Source of the DNA: Paracoccus sp. R12_2
Lineage (GTDB): Bacteria > Pseudomonadota > Alphaproteobacteria > Rhodobacterales > Rhodobacteraceae
DNA: 64,000 bases
Direction of reading: 5' to 3'
Assembly: GCF_017744015.1 (NCBI RefSeq)
Contig: NZ_JAGHRA010000002.1
Span: 308,418-372,417 of the forward strand
Shown: one piece after another, positions 26,171 through 35,707 of the stretch
How positions within the stretch are numbered: position 1 is the stretch's first letter
How the letters are laid out: each line of letters begins with the position of its first letter
Program-made: the position numbers and the translations under genes
The notes under the pieces: generated by a model
What the model was told of the DNA's origin: nothing
The model's input: the letters and a program-made list of their open reading frames with translations, nothing else
Databases searched by the model: none

Positions 26171-27013
26171 ATGCAATTCACGGGTACAGACCAGTATGTC
26201 GCGCCGCCAGAGCTGGCCATTGCGGTCAATGCGGCCGTCACGCTGGAACGGCCGTTGCTGGTCAAGGGCGAACCCGGAACCGGCAAGACCGAGCTTGCCC
26301 GGCAGGTCGCGGCAAGCCTTGGCATGCCGATCATCGAATGGCATGTGAAATCAACGACCAAGGCGCAGCAGGGCCTGTATGAATATGACGCGGTCAGCAG
26401 GCTGCGCGACAGCCAGCTGGGGGATGAACGCGTCCATGACGTCGGAAACTATATCCGCAAGGGCAAGCTGTGGCAGGCCTTCGACGCCGAAACCCGCGTG
26501 GTTCTGCTGATCGACGAGATCGACAAGGCCGATATCGAGTTTCCGAACGATCTGCTTCAGGAACTGGACCGGATGGAGTTTCACGTTTACGAGACCGGCC
26601 AGACCGTGCGTGCGGCGCATCGTCCCGTCGTCGTCATCACCTCGAACAACGAAAAGGAACTGCCCGACGCATTTCTGCGACGCTGTTTCTTCCACTATAT
26701 CCGGTTCCCCGATGCAGACACGCTGAAGGCCATCGTCGAAGTGCATCATCCCGGCCTGAAGCCGCGCCTGCTGGACGAGGCTTTGGGCCAGTTCTTCGAG
26801 ATGCGAGAGGCGCCGGGACTGAAAAAGAAACCCTCGACCAGCGAGTTGCTGGACTGGCTCAAACTGATCCTGGCCGAGGATTTGTCGCCCGAGGATCTGA
26901 AGCGCGAGCCCGGCGAGATGCTGCCACGGCTGCACGGTGCGCTGCTGAAGAACGAACAGGATGTCGCATTGTTCGAAAAGCTGGCCTTCCTTGCGCGCCG
27001 CCAGGGCCGATAG
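26171..27013 (+). CDS. MoxR family AAA+ ATPase
   Basis: 280 residues, a single AAA+ module: Walker A GEPGTGKT at 33-40, Walker B LLIDEID at 112-118, sensor-1 region VVVITSNNEKELPDAFLRRC and the lid with KPSTSELLDWLKL. MoxR ATPases act as chaperones, often loading metal or activating VWA-domain partners encoded just downstream. Here the next gene is metY, so no VWA partner follows. GAAAGGAGAG precedes the ATG; the frame is open upstream without a signal. Confidence 0.9.
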   Translation: MQFTGTDQYVAPPELAIAVNAAVTLERPLLVKGEPGTGKTELARQVAASLGMPIIEWHVKSTTKAQQGLYEYDAVSRLRDSQLGDERVHDVGNYIRKGKLWQAFDAETRVVLLIDEIDKADIEFPNDLLQELDRMEFHVYETGQTVRAAHRPVVVITSNNEKELPDAFLRRCFFHYIRFPDADTLKAIVEVHHPGLKPRLLDEALGQFFEMREAPGLKKKPSTSELLDWLKLILAEDLSPEDLKREPGEMLPRLHGALLKNEQDVALFEKLAFLARRQGR

Positions 27014-27068
27014 CGGCGGCACCCACCTGTCTGGGGAAGCACGCAAGGCGTTTGCGGCGGATTGCCCA

Positions 27069-27098
27069 TTGCCGCTGTGCCCGCCACGCGACTAGGCT
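27069..27098 (+). promoter_or_regulatory. Weak promoter candidate for metY
   Basis: TTGCCG (27069-27074), 18 bp, TAGGCT (27093-27098), about 25 bp before the ATG. I see no SAM-II or other SAM riboswitch in this 110-bp leader region. Confidence 0.3.
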
Positions 27099-27123
27099 GC
27101 CGGCGACCTAGACGGAGGGGACG

Positions 27124-28410
27124 ATGACACAAGACCTTGATTTCGACACGCTGACGATCCACGCGGGCGCGGCGCCCGACCCGGCCACCGGCGCGCGGCA
27201 GACGCCGATCTATCAGACGACCTCTTATCAGTTCCGCGATGCCGACCACGCGGCGCGGCTGTTCAACCTGCAAGAGGTCGGCTACATCTATTCCCGGCTG
27301 ACCAATCCGACCATCGCCGCCCTGCAATCGCGCGTCGCAATGCTTGAGGGCGGCGCGGGCGCGGTCTGCTGTTCATCGGGACATGCCGCGCAGATCCTGG
27401 CGCTGTTCCCGCTGATGGGTCCGGGCAAGAACATCGTCGCGTCGACAAGGCTTTATGGCGGAACCGTCACCCAGTTCAGCCATACGATCAGGCGTTTCGG
27501 CTGGTCTGCCAGGTTCGTCGACATGGATGACCCGCAAGCCCTTGAGGCTGCCATCGACGACGACACACGGGCGATCTTCTGCGAGTCGATCAGCAATCCC
27601 GGCGGCTATGTGACCGATATCCCGGCAGTGGCCAAGGTCGCCGACGCGGCGGGCATTCCGCTGATCGTCGACAACACGCTGGCCACGCCCTATCTGTGCA
27701 AGCCGATCGAGATGGGCGCCACGCTGGTGGTGCACAGCCTGACGAAGTTCATGACCGGCAATGGCACCGTGACCGGCGGCGTCGTGGTGGACAGCGGCAA
27801 GTTCGACTGGTCCGCCAGCGACAAGTTCCCGTCCCTGTCCGCGCCGGAACCCGCCTATCACGGGCTGAAGTTCCATGAGACCTTCGGCGCACTGGCCTTT
27901 ACCTTCCACGGGATCGCGATCGGGCTGCGGGATCTGGGCATGACGATGAACCCGCAAGGCGCGCATTACACGCTGATGGGGATCGAGACGCTGGGTCTGC
28001 GGATGCCGCGCCATGTGGAAAACGCCCTCAAGGTGGCCGAATGGCTGGAACAGGATCCACGTGTCGAAAGCGTGACCTATGCCGGGCTGGCGTCGTCGCC
28101 ATGGAACGCGACCGCCAAGCGTCTTTACCCGAAGGGCGCCGGTTCGCTGTTCACATTTTCGATCAAAGGCGGCTACGACGCGGCGGTGAAACTGGTCGAT
28201 GGGCTGGAGTTGTTCAGCCATGTCGCAAATCTTGGCGATGCGCGGTCGCTGGTGATCCATTCCGCATCGACCACCCACAGGCAGTTGACCGAAGATCAGC
28301 AGCGTGCCGCAGGCGCCGCGCCCGAGGTGGTTCGACTGTCCATCGGCATCGAGAACGCAGACGACCTGATCGCCGATCTTGATCAGGCTCTGGCCAAGGC
28401 AGCCGGCTGA
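27124..28410 (+). CDS. metY: O-acetylhomoserine sulfhydrylase
   Basis: 428 residues, a PLP enzyme of the Cys/Met metabolism family. It makes homocysteine from O-acetylhomoserine and sulfide. The N-terminal TIHAGAAPDPATGARQTPIY is the family signature, Lys208 in HSLTKFMTG is the PLP lysine, and YSRLTNPT near residue 56 binds cofactor from the neighbouring subunit. The length of about 430 separates it from cystathionine gamma-synthases (about 390). A CGGAGGGGACG ribosome binding site precedes the ATG and an intrinsic terminator follows. It uses free sulfide, so it links to the sulfur theme at the left edge only loosely. Confidence 0.93.
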   Translation: MTQDLDFDTLTIHAGAAPDPATGARQTPIYQTTSYQFRDADHAARLFNLQEVGYIYSRLTNPTIAALQSRVAMLEGGAGAVCCSSGHAAQILALFPLMGPGKNIVASTRLYGGTVTQFSHTIRRFGWSARFVDMDDPQALEAAIDDDTRAIFCESISNPGGYVTDIPAVAKVADAAGIPLIVDNTLATPYLCKPIEMGATLVVHSLTKFMTGNGTVTGGVVVDSGKFDWSASDKFPSLSAPEPAYHGLKFHETFGALAFTFHGIAIGLRDLGMTMNPQGAHYTLMGIETLGLRMPRHVENALKVAEWLEQDPRVESVTYAGLASSPWNATAKRLYPKGAGSLFTFSIKGGYDAAVKLVDGLELFSHVANLGDARSLVIHSASTTHRQLTEDQQRAAGAAPEVVRLSIGIENADDLIADLDQALAKAAG

Positions 28411-28429
28411 TCCTCGCCCGGTGACGAAA

Positions 28430-28453
28430 AAAGGGGGCGCCATCGCCCCCTTT
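28430..28453. terminator. Bidirectional terminator between metY and the SIMPL gene
   Basis: AAAGGGGGCG (28430-28439), loop CCAT, CGCCCCCTTT (28444-28453): perfect 10-bp stem with A/T ends on both sides, between convergent genes. Confidence 0.78.
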
Positions 28454-28474
28454 CATTCCAATGACTTGGATCGA

Positions 28475-29368
28475 TCAGTTCGAATCTTTCTCGGGCGCCT
28501 CGACGGCATCCTGATCTGCGGGCGCGGTACTGCCATCCGCATCTTCCGCGTCCTTGCCGTGCTTGCCGCCCTTCTTGCCTTTGCCCTTGTGCGGTCGGCA
28601 ATCCTGCTGACCGCCGTTCAGTGCATATTCAATCTGCACGACGGCATTCACCGACAACTCGCCCGCCTCGACGGGGATGCTTTCAGCCATCGGCGCGGCG
28701 TCTGCGGCCATCCGCATCATCGGACGCGGTCCGCCGGACATCTGCGTGTCCCCGATCACCAGAACCTGTCCCAGTGACACACCCGCAGCCTCGGCCAGAA
28801 TCTCGGCCTTGTGGCGTGCGTCCGCGACGGCGGCCCGGCGCGCCTCGTCCTCGGCATCCTTTCCGTCCTTCCGGCCGAACGTGATGCCGTCGATCTGGTT
28901 CGCGCCTGCCGCCACGATCGCATCCAGCACCTCGCCCAGGCTGCCCATTTCGGACACGCGGACGGCGACCATGTTGCTTGCCTGATAGCCGGTCACGGAC
29001 GGTGCCCGATTCTCGCCGTAATCCATCATCGGGTTCAGGTTCAGCCCCGAGGTCTGAATATCGGTGTCGGCAATTCCCGCACCCTTCAGCGCCTCGATCA
29101 CCGCCGATTGCTGGCTTGCGTTCTGGCGCATCGCCTCGGCCGCGCTATCGGCCTGACTGGTCACGCCAAGCTGGATGGTCGCCATGTCGGGGGCGATGCG
29201 CGCCTCGCCCTGCCCCGTGACGGTCAGACGCGAGGTCATGGCCGGGCCGCAATGATGGGGCATCATGCCCTTGCCGGGGGCCGCGACAGCGGGCGTTGCA
29301 AGCGCCAGCCCGAAGGCAGCCGAGGCGATCATCGCCGAGCGCGTGATGACGTGGATCGGATGGGTCAT
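28475..29368 (-). CDS. Exported SIMPL domain protein
   Basis: 297 residues. A signal peptide (about 1-29, ending TPAVA) leads to a SIMPL (DUF541) domain at about 45-255, beginning LTVTGQGEARIAPDMA and including the typical GYQASNMVAVRV strand and a conserved ARHKAEILAEAAGVSLG helix. The C-terminal 40 residues are Lys/Gly then Asp/Glu/Ala-rich and disordered. SIMPL proteins of Gram-negatives are periplasmic or outer-membrane and linked to oxidative stress; the biochemical role is not known. AAAGGA precedes the chosen ATG. Convergent with metY, divergent from the 968-residue protein. Confidence 0.88.
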   Translation of the reverse strand: MTHPIHVITRSAMIASAAFGLALATPAVAAPGKGMMPHHCGPAMTSRLTVTGQGEARIAPDMATIQLGVTSQADSAAEAMRQNASQQSAVIEALKGAGIADTDIQTSGLNLNPMMDYGENRAPSVTGYQASNMVAVRVSEMGSLGEVLDAIVAAGANQIDGITFGRKDGKDAEDEARRAAVADARHKAEILAEAAGVSLGQVLVIGDTQMSGGPRPMMRMAADAAPMAESIPVEAGELSVNAVVQIEYALNGGQQDCRPHKGKGKKGGKHGKDAEDADGSTAPADQDAVEAPEKDSN

Positions 29369-29561
29369 GAAAATTGTCCTTTGTTCTCGTTTGCGCGACT
29401 GCGGCCGCAACGCGGGATCATAGTGCAGCGTTCGACGAAAAGCGTTCACACCTGCGCCAGATTCGCTTTTCTCACACCACAATTTGGGGTAGATCAAGAC
29501 TAGGCCCACCAGATCGCGGCAAGACAGAACCGCGACGCCATTTCGAGCATGATATATAGAT

Positions 29562-32468
29562 ATGAACCAGCACGCGCCTGCCCCCGAATTCGCGATGAGC
29601 TTCACCCAAGAGGCCGTCCTGTTGGAACGCCATGACGGGCGAGACTGGCTGCCGCTGGGTCAGGCCCGGTTCGGCGGTGGAAACCTGGGTGCGACACTGA
29701 ACGCCCTGCGGGTCGAGGCGGGCGGCGCACCCGGCCAGTCCGACACCGTGCTGGTGATCCCCGATGATCAGATTCTTTACACCACATTGACCGTGCCTGT
29801 CGGCGCCGAGACCGGCGCGGTGGTGGCCCGCGCATTGGAGGCGATGACGCCCTATCAGGCCGACGAACTGGCCTTCGACTGGTGTCCCGCAGAGACCGGC
29901 GATATCGAAACCTTGCGCGTGGCCGCGGTTGCGCGCCGAACGCTGGACGAGGCCGAGGAATTCGCCCGCGCACAGGGGTTCTTTGCCACCGGCTTCGTGG
30001 CGCGTCCCGGCGATGCACGGTTTGAAGGGCAGCCGGATTTCGGCCCCAGCCGCGCCGCCGCACGCGACGCGGCGATCCCGCCCTTCAGCGCGCCGGACCT
30101 GTCGCAGGCCCGGATCACGGCACCGGTGATCGAGGATCAGCCTGCGCCCGTTGTGGCCTCGCAACCCGCCGAGGCGCCAATCGTATCGCGGATCACGCCG
30201 CATCACCTGCCCGAACCTGTGGTCAGCGAAACGGTCGTCGCAGCCGATCACGCGCACACCGGCGCGCCAGAGCCGCAGCCGATTCCTGACCAGCCGTCGA
30301 CCGCCGGTCCCAGCGAACCCGAATCTTCGGTGGCCACTGTACCAGCTGCGCCGGTGGTGGCCGCCCCGCCGGTCATCCGCCATGGTGACCGCAAGCCGTC
30401 AGACACGCCCCGACTGTCGCCACGCGCTGCGGCCGTGCATGATCGCGCCGCCGAGGCCCGAGCGAGGCGCGTCGCGACCGAAGAACCCGCGCTGAAACCG
30501 CATCAGGCATTGCTGGCCCGGCTGAAGCGGATGGACCCGGCACGTCTGCCGGTCATGATGGGCTTGCTGGTCGCGGCACTGGTCGCGGTTCTGCTGTTCT
30601 TCGGCGGCGCGGATGACACGCGGCAGATCGCAAGCGACGCGCAGCCGCCCGCATCCCAGTCGTCAACGCCCCAGCCTTCCGAAGACCAGTCGTCCGCATC
30701 GCAGTCCTCGGCAAGTCCCGCGGCGTCGGATATTTCTCCTGCGTCAGAGCCTGCCTCTGAAATCGCCGGCGAACCGGCCCTGCCGGACAGCGCGGTCACG
30801 GACCCCGCCGCCGCACCCGCGGAAACGACACAGCCCGCGATGGCAGAGGACGATACCACCGCCCCCGATACCACATCAGTCGAAGCACAGCCTGTCGCGC
30901 CAACCGAGGCAACGGAGGCCCCCGAAACTGCCGCGGCGGCCCCTTCCACCGACGAGGCGGATTCCGATGCCTTGACCCGTGCCTTGAACGAGGCCCTTGA
31001 CGGCACGACCCGCGAAACAGCCTCGGCGCAAGCACCGCGCATCGCGGACACCCCGACATCCGAGGCTGCCGCGCAGGACACCGACGCACCTCGTGCCGAG
31101 ACGTCGTCCGCAGCGCCCGAAACATCGTCCACCGCACCATCGCCCGAGGCCGCTGCCCGCGCGGCGGCTGCGGCAAGCACGCTGCGGCTGTCGCGCTCGG
31201 TCCGGCCAGGCACTGCGCCGGTGCGCGCGGAAACGCCGCCCGCGCCGGATAGCCGGCCCGCCGTCCCGGCCAACCCGTTGCCCTTCGATCAGCGGACTCA
31301 GCCGGAACCGCCGCGCGTGACGGGCACGCGTCCCCCGGCGCGTCCTGCCGCAGCAGCCCGGTCGACACCGCGGCCTGAAGCCACTGCCCCTGCCACGTCG
31401 GGGACGGATGCGCCGCGTCCGGCAGCCGCCAGCGCGCCGCAGCGCGCACCCTCGGCGCAGCCGCTGGGATCGTCGCGCCGTCCGCCAGTGCGGCCCGAAA
31501 GCCTGACCCTGCTGGAGGAAGGCAGTGCCAGCGAGTCTGGCGCGCCGACGCGGCTGACCGCAGCCGAAGAAGCGTTTCTGACCGGATTGCTTCGCGATCT
31601 TCGCACCGCCGAAGCCGGTGCGACGGGTCTTAGCAATGCCGAGCATGATGTGCTGATCCGGCTGGCGGATGCGCGCCCGCAGCGCCGGCCGGTATCGGTG
31701 TCGGCCCCGTCGGACAAGGCGGTTCGCGACGCGGTGGCGCAGGCTGTCGCAACTGCGGAACGCCCTGTCCCGCGGGACACATCAGCAGCCGCGCCACCCG
31801 CTGCCGCGCCATCAAGCAGCGCCCAGGCATCGCTCAGCCGATCGGCGCGCCCCCGGACCCGCCCCTCGGATTCCGGTCCCGGCAATCCCAGCCTGTCCAG
31901 CGGCGCAGTCGACGATGCGATCGCCGCAGCCGTCGCGAACAGTCCGGCCCCCGCGGGGGCCGTTGCGCTGACAGCCCTCAAGGCCTCTGCTCTGCCACCC
32001 CGGATGGACGAGGAACTGCAGCGTCAGGCCGAGGCGCGTGCCCGTGCCCGCGCCGCCGCGGATGCTCAAGCCGAGGCGCAAGCCCGTGCCCAGGCCGAAG
32101 CCCGCGCCCGCGCCCAGGCCGAGGCCGAAGCCCGCGCCGCCGCCGCGCGGAAACAGACCTATACCCCGCCCGAGGCCGAGAAAGAGCCCGAGGTTGCAGC
32201 CAATGTGGCAGTCGGACGCGGACAGGGCAGCGCCGCCGCCAATGCAACTGTCAAGGACGGCATAACCCTCAGCCGCACCCAGATCATCGGCACGGTCGGT
32301 GCCGGCAAGGCCAGCCGCGCGCTGGTCCGGCTGTCGAACGGACGCGTGATCACGCTGCGACTGGGCGACAAGATCAATGGCGGAACGATCACCGATATCG
32401 GCAACAGCCGGATCACCTATGTCAAGGCCGGCCGGCCCCAGCAATTGTCGGTGCTGAACGGACAATAG
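29562..32468 (+). CDS. Large single-pass membrane protein, Ala/Pro/Ser-rich, PilM/GspL-like N-terminus (function unknown)
   Basis: 968 residues. Residues 1 to about 150 resemble the cytoplasmic N-terminus of PilM/GspL-type proteins (VLVIPDDQILYTTLTVPVG followed by LEAMTPYQADELAFDW). One transmembrane helix lies at about 331-348. Then come about 460 residues of Ala/Pro/Ser/Thr-rich disordered chain, a charged Ala/Arg/Glu/Gln segment at about 817-868 likely to form a long helix, and a compact C-terminal domain at about 900-968 (LVRLSNGRVITLRLGDKING) that resembles PilP/GspC-type periplasmic domains. No pilus or type II secretion genes are near. No Shine-Dalgarno is visible before the ATG and an AT-rich box ends next to it. 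The pilus/secretion resemblance is weak inference. Confidence 0.78.
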   Translation: MNQHAPAPEFAMSFTQEAVLLERHDGRDWLPLGQARFGGGNLGATLNALRVEAGGAPGQSDTVLVIPDDQILYTTLTVPVGAETGAVVARALEAMTPYQADELAFDWCPAETGDIETLRVAAVARRTLDEAEEFARAQGFFATGFVARPGDARFEGQPDFGPSRAAARDAAIPPFSAPDLSQARITAPVIEDQPAPVVASQPAEAPIVSRITPHHLPEPVVSETVVAADHAHTGAPEPQPIPDQPSTAGPSEPESSVATVPAAPVVAAPPVIRHGDRKPSDTPRLSPRAAAVHDRAAEARARRVATEEPALKPHQALLARLKRMDPARLPVMMGLLVAALVAVLLFFGGADDTRQIASDAQPPASQSSTPQPSEDQSSASQSSASPAASDISPASEPASEIAGEPALPDSAVTDPAAAPAETTQPAMAEDDTTAPDTTSVEAQPVAPTEATEAPETAAAAPSTDEADSDALTRALNEALDGTTRETASAQAPRIADTPTSEAAAQDTDAPRAETSSAAPETSSTAPSPEAAARAAAAASTLRLSRSVRPGTAPVRAETPPAPDSRPAVPANPLPFDQRTQPEPPRVTGTRPPARPAAAARSTPRPEATAPATSGTDAPRPAAASAPQRAPSAQPLGSSRRPPVRPESLTLLEEGSASESGAPTRLTAAEEAFLTGLLRDLRTAEAGATGLSNAEHDVLIRLADARPQRRPVSVSAPSDKAVRDAVAQAVATAERPVPRDTSAAAPPAAAPSSSAQASLSRSARPRTRPSDSGPGNPSLSSGAVDDAIAAAVANSPAPAGAVALTALKASALPPRMDEELQRQAEARARARAAADAQAEAQARAQAEARARAQAEAEARAAAARKQTYTPPEAEKEPEVAANVAVGRGQGSAAANATVKDGITLSRTQIIGTVGAGKASRALVRLSNGRVITLRLGDKINGGTITDIGNSRITYVKAGRPQQLSVLNGQ

Positions 32469-32492
32469 CGAAGCGGACGGTACCAGGCGACG

Positions 32493-34448
32493 ATGGAAAA
32501 CTTTCTGCTTCTTGCCACGGTCTATCTGATCACCATGGTGATCGCCGTGCCGCTGTCGGCGCGGCTTGGGCTGGGTTCGGTGCTGGGCTATCTGATCTGC
32601 GGCATCCTGATCGGCCCGGTCCTGCAACTGACAGGAAACCAGATGGCCGATCTTCAGCATTTCGCCGAGTTCGGCGTGGTGATGATGCTGTTCCTGATCG
32701 GGCTGGAGCTTGAACCCCGCAGCTTGTGGAACATGCGTCACCGGCTGATCGGTCTTGGCGGTGCGCAGGTGCTGTTGTCGATGGCCGCCGTTGCGGGTGT
32801 GGCCATGCTGTTCGGACTGGGCTGGCCGACGGCGGTTGCCCTGGGGATGATCCTGTCCCTCAGTTCGACGGCGATCGTACTGCAGACGCTGACGGAAAAG
32901 GGGCTGATGCAGACGGCGGGCGGACGCTCGGCCTTTTCGGTTCTGCTGACCCAGGACATCGCGGTGATCCCGATGATCGCGCTGATGCCCTTGCTGGCGC
33001 CCTTCGGCGGCAATGTCGCCACCGATGCACATGCAGCCGCCGATACCCATGGCGGGGAACATATCGGTGAAATCTTCATGGCGGGATTGCCTGCGTGGGG
33101 CGCGACTTTGGTCACGGTTGCCGCCGTGGCGGCAGTGATCCTGCTGGGTCAGTATCTGATCCGCCCGGTCTTTCGCTTCGTGATCTCGTCGCGGCTGCGA
33201 GAGATCGAGACCGCGATGGCGCTGCTGATCGTGGTCGGCATCGCCTCGCTGATGATCCTTGTCGGACTGTCTCCGGCGCTTGGCACATTCCTGGCGGGCG
33301 TGATGCTGGCAGGGTCCGAGTTCCGGCACGAACTGGAATCGCAGATCGAACCGTTCAAGGGGCTGTTGCTGGGGCTGTTCTTCATCACCGTCGGCGCGGG
33401 TATGGATTTCGAGGTTCTGGCGCAGCAGCCGGTGCCCATCCTGTCCGCCACCGCAGGGGTGATCGCCGCCAAGGCCGCGATCCTGTGGGTGATCGCGCGT
33501 TCGACCAAGATGGGCCGCAATGACCGGTCGCTGTTCACGCTGTCACTGGCGCAGGCGGGCGAATTCGGCTTCGTGCTGATTTCCTACGCGGTCTCTTTGA
33601 CCATCCTGCCGACACCGCTGGCCAAATCGGTTCTTCTGGTCGTGGCGCTGACCATGCTGATTACGCCGCTGCTGTTCATCCTGCACGAGCAGCTGTCACG
33701 GCGAAAATCCGAGACGGGACTGACCGAGGATCCCGACCAGATCGAGGAACAGCAGCCGATCATCATCGCGGGCGTGGGTCGGTTCGGACAGGTCATCAAC
33801 CGCATGGTCACCATGTCGGGGTTTCAGACCACCGTACTGGACCACGACCTGAAGCTGATCCAGCTGATGCGCCGTTTCGGGTTCAAGGGATATTTCGGCG
33901 ATCCGACCCGTCCCGAGATCCTGACGGCCGCCGGGCTGGACAAGGCGCGCATCCTGGTCGCCGCGCTGGACGATCCCGAGGCAAATCTCAAGCTGATCCG
34001 CTATGCCCGCGAACGCCGCCCCGACCTGCATATCGTGGCGCGGGCGCGCGACCGCGTGAATGTCTATCAGCTTTACAGTTCAGGCGCGAACGACATCGTC
34101 CGCGAAACCTTCGACAGCTCTCTGCGGGCCGGTCGTTATGTCCTCGAAAATGCGGGGCTTTCCGAATACGAGGCGTCCGAGTTGGAGCGGATCTTCTATC
34201 GCCTCGATCGCGCGTCCCTGCGCGAACTGGCAGAGGTTTGGAAACCGGGTGTACCGCTGGACGAAAACCCGGAATATGTGCAGCTGAGCCGAGAGTTGAA
34301 TCGCAATCTGGAAAACGCCCTGATGGAGCGTTTCGCCAGCGGCCCCAGTGCCGCGCCGCTCAGTGACGACGATGACGAGGAAGAACCCGAACACGGTCTG
34401 GGCCGACCGCCTGAACCACGCAAGAACCGACCGGGTGGGCGAAGCTGA
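32493..34448 (+). CDS. KefB/KefC-type CPA2 monovalent cation:proton antiporter
   Basis: 651 residues. Residues 1 to about 395 have about 12 membrane segments of a CPA2 antiporter (LGSVLGYLICGILIGP, FLIGLELEP, SLSSTAIVLQTL, GLFFITVGAGMDF). From about 420 an RCK/TrkA-N domain starts with IIIAGVGRFGQVINRM and includes GDPTRPEILTAAGLDKARI. The tail is acidic. Kef proteins release K+ in exchange for protons and respond to glutathione adducts. It begins 24 bp after the 968-residue protein gene, so co-transcription is possible. No KefF/KefG ancillary gene is seen. Confidence 0.92.
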   Translation: MENFLLLATVYLITMVIAVPLSARLGLGSVLGYLICGILIGPVLQLTGNQMADLQHFAEFGVVMMLFLIGLELEPRSLWNMRHRLIGLGGAQVLLSMAAVAGVAMLFGLGWPTAVALGMILSLSSTAIVLQTLTEKGLMQTAGGRSAFSVLLTQDIAVIPMIALMPLLAPFGGNVATDAHAAADTHGGEHIGEIFMAGLPAWGATLVTVAAVAAVILLGQYLIRPVFRFVISSRLREIETAMALLIVVGIASLMILVGLSPALGTFLAGVMLAGSEFRHELESQIEPFKGLLLGLFFITVGAGMDFEVLAQQPVPILSATAGVIAAKAAILWVIARSTKMGRNDRSLFTLSLAQAGEFGFVLISYAVSLTILPTPLAKSVLLVVALTMLITPLLFILHEQLSRRKSETGLTEDPDQIEEQQPIIIAGVGRFGQVINRMVTMSGFQTTVLDHDLKLIQLMRRFGFKGYFGDPTRPEILTAAGLDKARILVAALDDPEANLKLIRYARERRPDLHIVARARDRVNVYQLYSSGANDIVRETFDSSLRAGRYVLENAGLSEYEASELERIFYRLDRASLRELAEVWKPGVPLDENPEYVQLSRELNRNLENALMERFASGPSAAPLSDDDDEEEPEHGLGRPPEPRKNRPGGRS

Positions 34449-34484
34449 GATCACCGGCTGTCCGGGATCGGCGCGACCGCGCGT

Positions 34485-35498
34485 TCAATCATCCAGCCGT
34501 TCGATCGTCCAGCCGTCTTTCTCAAGCAACCGCAGGACGCCCTGTTCGCCCGGCAGATGCAAGGCCCCGAATCCGGCGACGATCCCCTGCCCCTGACGGG
34601 CAGCTTCGTCGGCCGCGCGGCTTAGCGGCGCGATCCACGCCATGTTGCGATTATCCATCAACTGCGTCTTGGCAAGCTGCATCTGTTCGTCCACCGCCGC
34701 GCGGGACAGGCCCGAATTCGCATAGGCGTCGATACGGCCGAACTCCCATATCTGCCAGACATCGCCGGCGAAATAGGCGTCCGTCAGCGTCACGGCATAG
34801 TCGTCGGCGTAGGATGCGGCAGGCAATGCGGCGCGGATCATGTCGATTTCCTGCGCCGGCGTCATGTCGTCGAACAGCGTGAAGACCGTGTCCCAAGGCT
34901 CAAGCGCGCGCACCGGCAGATCCAGCGCCTCGGCACGATCGACCAGCAAATGGTCGAGGCCAGCCCTGCCCCCCTCGGCCATGCCCTTCATCATGCAGGG
35001 CGATACGCCCAGCATCATCGCCACATACCACGGCCGCAGCTTCGCCGTCACCACCGCCGGTGTCCCGCGTGCGGCCATGGCCTGCGACAGCGTATCCCAT
35101 TCCGGCTGGGTCAGGCGTTCGGGCAGCGTCGGCCCATCGGAGCTGACCATCAGGTTGGGGTCGGCGACAAGCGCCTCGGTCAACTTCCGCTCCTCTTCCG
35201 GGCCAGCTTCGACGAACAGCATTGCGGCGTCGCGCAGCGGTCCCTGCAACCGATCCAGCATCGACTGATGCCGGGCATCACCGAAATGATAGGTGCCGAC
35301 AATCGTCATCTGCGCATCGCCTCGGGTCGCGCGCCACAAAAGGCCCTGGTGATAGGGCACGTCGTCGACGGCCTGCTGGATCAGTTCCCGGCGCTCCGAC
35401 GGCATCGCCTCGATCAGGTTTCGGCCCTCGCAGGTCGCGGCGGCCATATTCCCGGCAAACCCGATCCAGATTGCCAAAGCCGTTGCCAGGTGCTTCAT
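34485..35498 (-). CDS. Exported TraB/GumN family protein
   Basis: 337 residues. A signal peptide (about 1-21, ending MAAA) precedes a TraB/GumN domain with MTIVGTYHFGDARH near residue 64 (the GTxH motif), FVEAGPEEE, and the end motif GQGIVAGFGALHLPGEQGV. The fold is related to the Tiki/EreA group of metal-dependent hydrolases; bacterial roles are unclear. CAGGAG precedes the ATG at 35498. Convergent with the antiporter gene, divergent from groESL. Confidence 0.9.
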   Translation of the reverse strand: MKHLATALAIWIGFAGNMAAATCEGRNLIEAMPSERRELIQQAVDDVPYHQGLLWRATRGDAQMTIVGTYHFGDARHQSMLDRLQGPLRDAAMLFVEAGPEEERKLTEALVADPNLMVSSDGPTLPERLTQPEWDTLSQAMAARGTPAVVTAKLRPWYVAMMLGVSPCMMKGMAEGGRAGLDHLLVDRAEALDLPVRALEPWDTVFTLFDDMTPAQEIDMIRAALPAASYADDYAVTLTDAYFAGDVWQIWEFGRIDAYANSGLSRAAVDEQMQLAKTQLMDNRNMAWIAPLSRAADEAARQGQGIVAGFGALHLPGEQGVLRLLEKDGWTIERLDD

Positions 35499-35607
35499 CC
35501 CGATCTCCTGCTCATCACCGCACCCATGATTGTCGGGCCGCGGCCGGACGCTGACACAAATCCCGGCACACGACCAGAGCGGCCAGTCATTTCGTTGAAT
35601 TAGCCCG

Positions 35608-35636
35608 TTGACAGGCACCAGCAGCTTGCCTAGATC
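35608..35636 (+). promoter_or_regulatory. Promoter of groESL
   Basis: TTGACA (35608-35613), 17 bp, TAGATC (35631-35636): good sigma-70-like match; the expected start is about 35643, at the edge of the CIRCE element. Confidence 0.75.
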
Positions 35637-35643
35637 ACCGTCA

Positions 35644-35670
35644 TTGGCACTCGCATTCGGTGAGTGCCAA
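35644..35670. promoter_or_regulatory. CIRCE operator (HrcA site)
   Basis: TTGGCACTC-N9-GAGTGCCAA, a perfect inverted repeat matching the CIRCE consensus apart from G for A at the third base with a compensating change. It covers the predicted transcription start of groESL, the standard position for HrcA repression. Confidence 0.93.
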
Positions 35671-35707
35671 CAAAGGCACTGGAACCTGAAACACGGAGTG
35701 TTCACCC

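Noticed and set aside
27014..27123. SAM riboswitch before metY
   Set aside because: The SAM-II core sequences could not be found in this short leader.
29484..29497. FNR-like box TTGGG-N4-ATCAA
   Set aside because: Two of ten key positions differ, including the important A of the first half-site, and the flanking genes give no anaerobic context.
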